From assembly GCA_023420715.1 (NCBI GenBank), contig JAEZVR010000097.1, positions 1 through 14,949 of the forward strand: a DNA stretch of 14,949 nt, given 5' to 3'. This DNA is from Bacillota bacterium. Its GTDB lineage: Bacteria > Bacillota > Clostridia > Saccharofermentanales > Fastidiosipilaceae. Shown here piece by piece: positions 13,934 to 14,949 of this stretch (positions are counted from its first letter, which is position 1; the number at the start of each line of letters is the position of its first letter). The notes under the pieces were generated by a model. It saw only the letters and a list, made by a program, of their open reading frames with translations, was not told where the DNA came from and made no database searches. Both the position numbers and the translations under genes were made by a program.

Positions 13934-14722
13934 ATGTTATCCCAATCCACATTTGCACTCATAACAGGGGCTTCCTCTGGTTTAGGACAGGAAGCGGCAC
14001 GCCAATTAGCTCAAGCAGGACGAATCAAACACGCCGTTCTTGTGGGCCGAAATCGCCAAGCCCTTGAAGAAACACAATCAGATTTAAGGCGTTTTCAGGT
14101 TTCCAGTACGATTGTGGTTTGCGATCTAGCCGATTTTAAAACAGCACTGCCCCAAATACAGCAGGCAACTGATCCCCTTTTTACCGCTGGATGGACCCTC
14201 AATTGGCTGGTTTTAGCTGCCGGATTTGGTACCCCCGGGAAATTGGAACATTGTCAAACGATTTCATCTCAAATTGCTGTGAATTGCACAGCAGTCACCG
14301 GTCTGTGCCAACAATATCTCCCCAAATTGCCGCCGCAGAATGGTCATGCCCTTTTATTTGCCTCTGTTGCAGCCTTCATCCCACAGCCTTATCTCGCCAC
14401 CTATGCCGCCACCAAATCCTTTGTGCTGAGCCTGAGCCTGGCTTTGCGCCAAGAATATCCAGATCTGCGTATCACGGCGGTTTGCCCAAATCCTGTACAA
14501 ACCCATTTTTTCGATCATTTTGAAACCTCTAAGAAAAGCATTCAGCGTATTGGCATCGAACAAACCCACACCGTCGTAAAAAAGGCGATACGAAATTGTG
14601 ATCACAACCGCGCCTTATCCCTGTCGTGTTTTAAAACCCGCTTCATTTATTGCGCAAGCCGGCTATGTCCACAGGTGTTGATTCAGTGGGTCATGCGACA
14701 AATCGGTATCTATCGGCGTTAA
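13934..14722 (+). CDS. Short-chain dehydrogenase/reductase, classical SDR
   Basis: A 262-residue NAD(P)-dependent oxidoreductase of the broad DltE/COG0300-like SDR group; the substrate is unknown. The cofactor motif TGASSGLG is at 11-18 and the catalytic tetrad can be placed as Asn117, Ser144, Tyr157 and Lys161 (YAATK). The usual NNAG strand motif is altered to LAAGFG at 94-99. Cysteines are frequent in the C-terminal 50 residues, which are basic and hydrophobic and may bind membrane or substrate. The start is ATG 13934, with AAAGGAG at 13921-13927 6 nt upstream; the open frame continues to 13679 but that part overlaps yicC and lacks a start signal. It is divergent from the yicC block. Confidence 0.9.
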   Translation: MLSQSTFALITGASSGLGQEAARQLAQAGRIKHAVLVGRNRQALEETQSDLRRFQVSSTIVVCDLADFKTALPQIQQATDPLFTAGWTLNWLVLAAGFGTPGKLEHCQTISSQIAVNCTAVTGLCQQYLPKLPPQNGHALLFASVAAFIPQPYLATYAATKSFVLSLSLALRQEYPDLRITAVCPNPVQTHFFDHFETSKKSIQRIGIEQTHTVVKKAIRNCDHNRALSLSCFKTRFIYCASRLCPQVLIQWVMRQIGIYRR

Positions 14723-14734
14723 ACCTCTGCCATA

Positions 14735-14743
14735 TGGTAGAAT
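14735..14743 (+). promoter_or_regulatory. Candidate extended -10 promoter for the last gene
   Basis: TGGTAGAAT matches the TGnTATAAT extended -10 pattern with one mismatch in the hexamer, and no convincing -35 is present at 17 nt. It lies within the 72-nt gap after the SDR gene and could start a short transcript for the following gene, although read-through from the SDR gene is equally possible. Confidence 0.3.
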
Positions 14744-14794
14744 AAAGCATCTTTGCGTGCACCTATGACTGCACTGATGGATGAAAGGAAGACG

Positions 14795-14949
14795 ATGGAA
14801 AGCAAACCCAATCAACCATCTCAAAAACAGAGATTATTTTCAGCCAAATACTTAATCAGCATGCTCGTTATGCTTCTCATTTTGGTCGTAACCTTTTTAC
14901 TCCTACCAAAAGACTATAGTTGGTCAGAAGCAAAAACGGTTATTTTATC
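14795..14949 (+). CDS. Membrane-anchored protein, partial (right edge)
   Basis: An open frame begins at ATG 14795 with AAAGGA at 14784-14789 and continues past the window, giving 51 residues. Residues 1-17 are polar and basic, and residues about 18-38 form a single very hydrophobic segment, YLISMLVMLLILVVTFLLL, followed by a polar PKDYSWSEAK stretch. This indicates an N-in membrane anchor or the first segment of a polytopic protein; there is no lipobox. Two in-frame ATGs at 14765 and 14777 are less well supported. Too little is present to name a family. Confidence 0.6.
   Translation, partial: MESKPNQPSQKQRLFSAKYLISMLVMLLILVVTFLLLPKDYSWSEAKTVIL

Noticed and set aside
14728..14741. CTGCCATATGGTAG palindrome after the SDR gene as a terminator
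   Set aside because: There is no loop and no T-run follows; it is better read as part of a possible promoter region.

Overview
The window is chromosomal, housekeeping DNA from a Gram-positive bacterium of the Bacillota, most likely a clostridial lineage. The evidence is a T-box leader in front of ileS, the yicC-remA-gmk-rpoZ gene order, a RemA (DUF370) protein, single-chain glycyl-tRNA synthetase, a HutP-family protein, ScpA/ScpB, and purine-rich Shine-Dalgarno sites. Base composition looks moderate (roughly mid-40s % G+C by eye). I see no transposase, integrase, phage gene, CRISPR array, rRNA or tRNA.

Layout. Two co-directional minus-strand blocks fill positions 1-13761. Read in transcription order, the first starts from a TTGAGC-N17-TATAAT promoter at 13803-13831 and contains yicC, remA, gmk, rpoZ, glyS and a lipoprotein gene. 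The second starts from a TTGAAT-N17-TAAAAT promoter at 9109-9137, passes through an isoleucine T-box leader with a terminator, and contains ileS, a site-2-protease-like M50 gene, trpS, scpA, scpB, an RpiR-type regulator, a HutP-family gene, cmk and a plsC-like acyltransferase cut by the left edge. Gaps in this block are short (67 nt at most) and several genes overlap. Two plus-strand genes lie right of 13934: a short-chain dehydrogenase and the start of a membrane-anchored protein cut by the right edge.

How the genes fit together. The products serve core growth functions: aminoacylation (Ile, Trp, Gly), nucleotide kinases (CMP, GMP), chromosome condensation (ScpAB with SMC), RNA polymerase omega, RNA turnover (YicC), lysophosphatidate acylation and a matrix/osmotic regulator (RemA). 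Only the T-box is a clear regulatory device. Because no convincing terminator follows ileS, charging of tRNA-Ile could influence the whole downstream cluster.

I did not find a clearly new multi-gene system. The points most worth checking are a His/Cys-rich insertion in the IleRS editing region, an omega subunit about twice the usual length with a very acidic tail, an 11-bp inverted repeat before rpoZ, the possible T-box control of a long mixed operon, and an RpiR regulator and HutP-family protein embedded there without the pathways such regulators usually serve. Several start codons are corrected using Shine-Dalgarno position (RpiR, GlyRS, ScpA, HutP-family, RemA, SDR).
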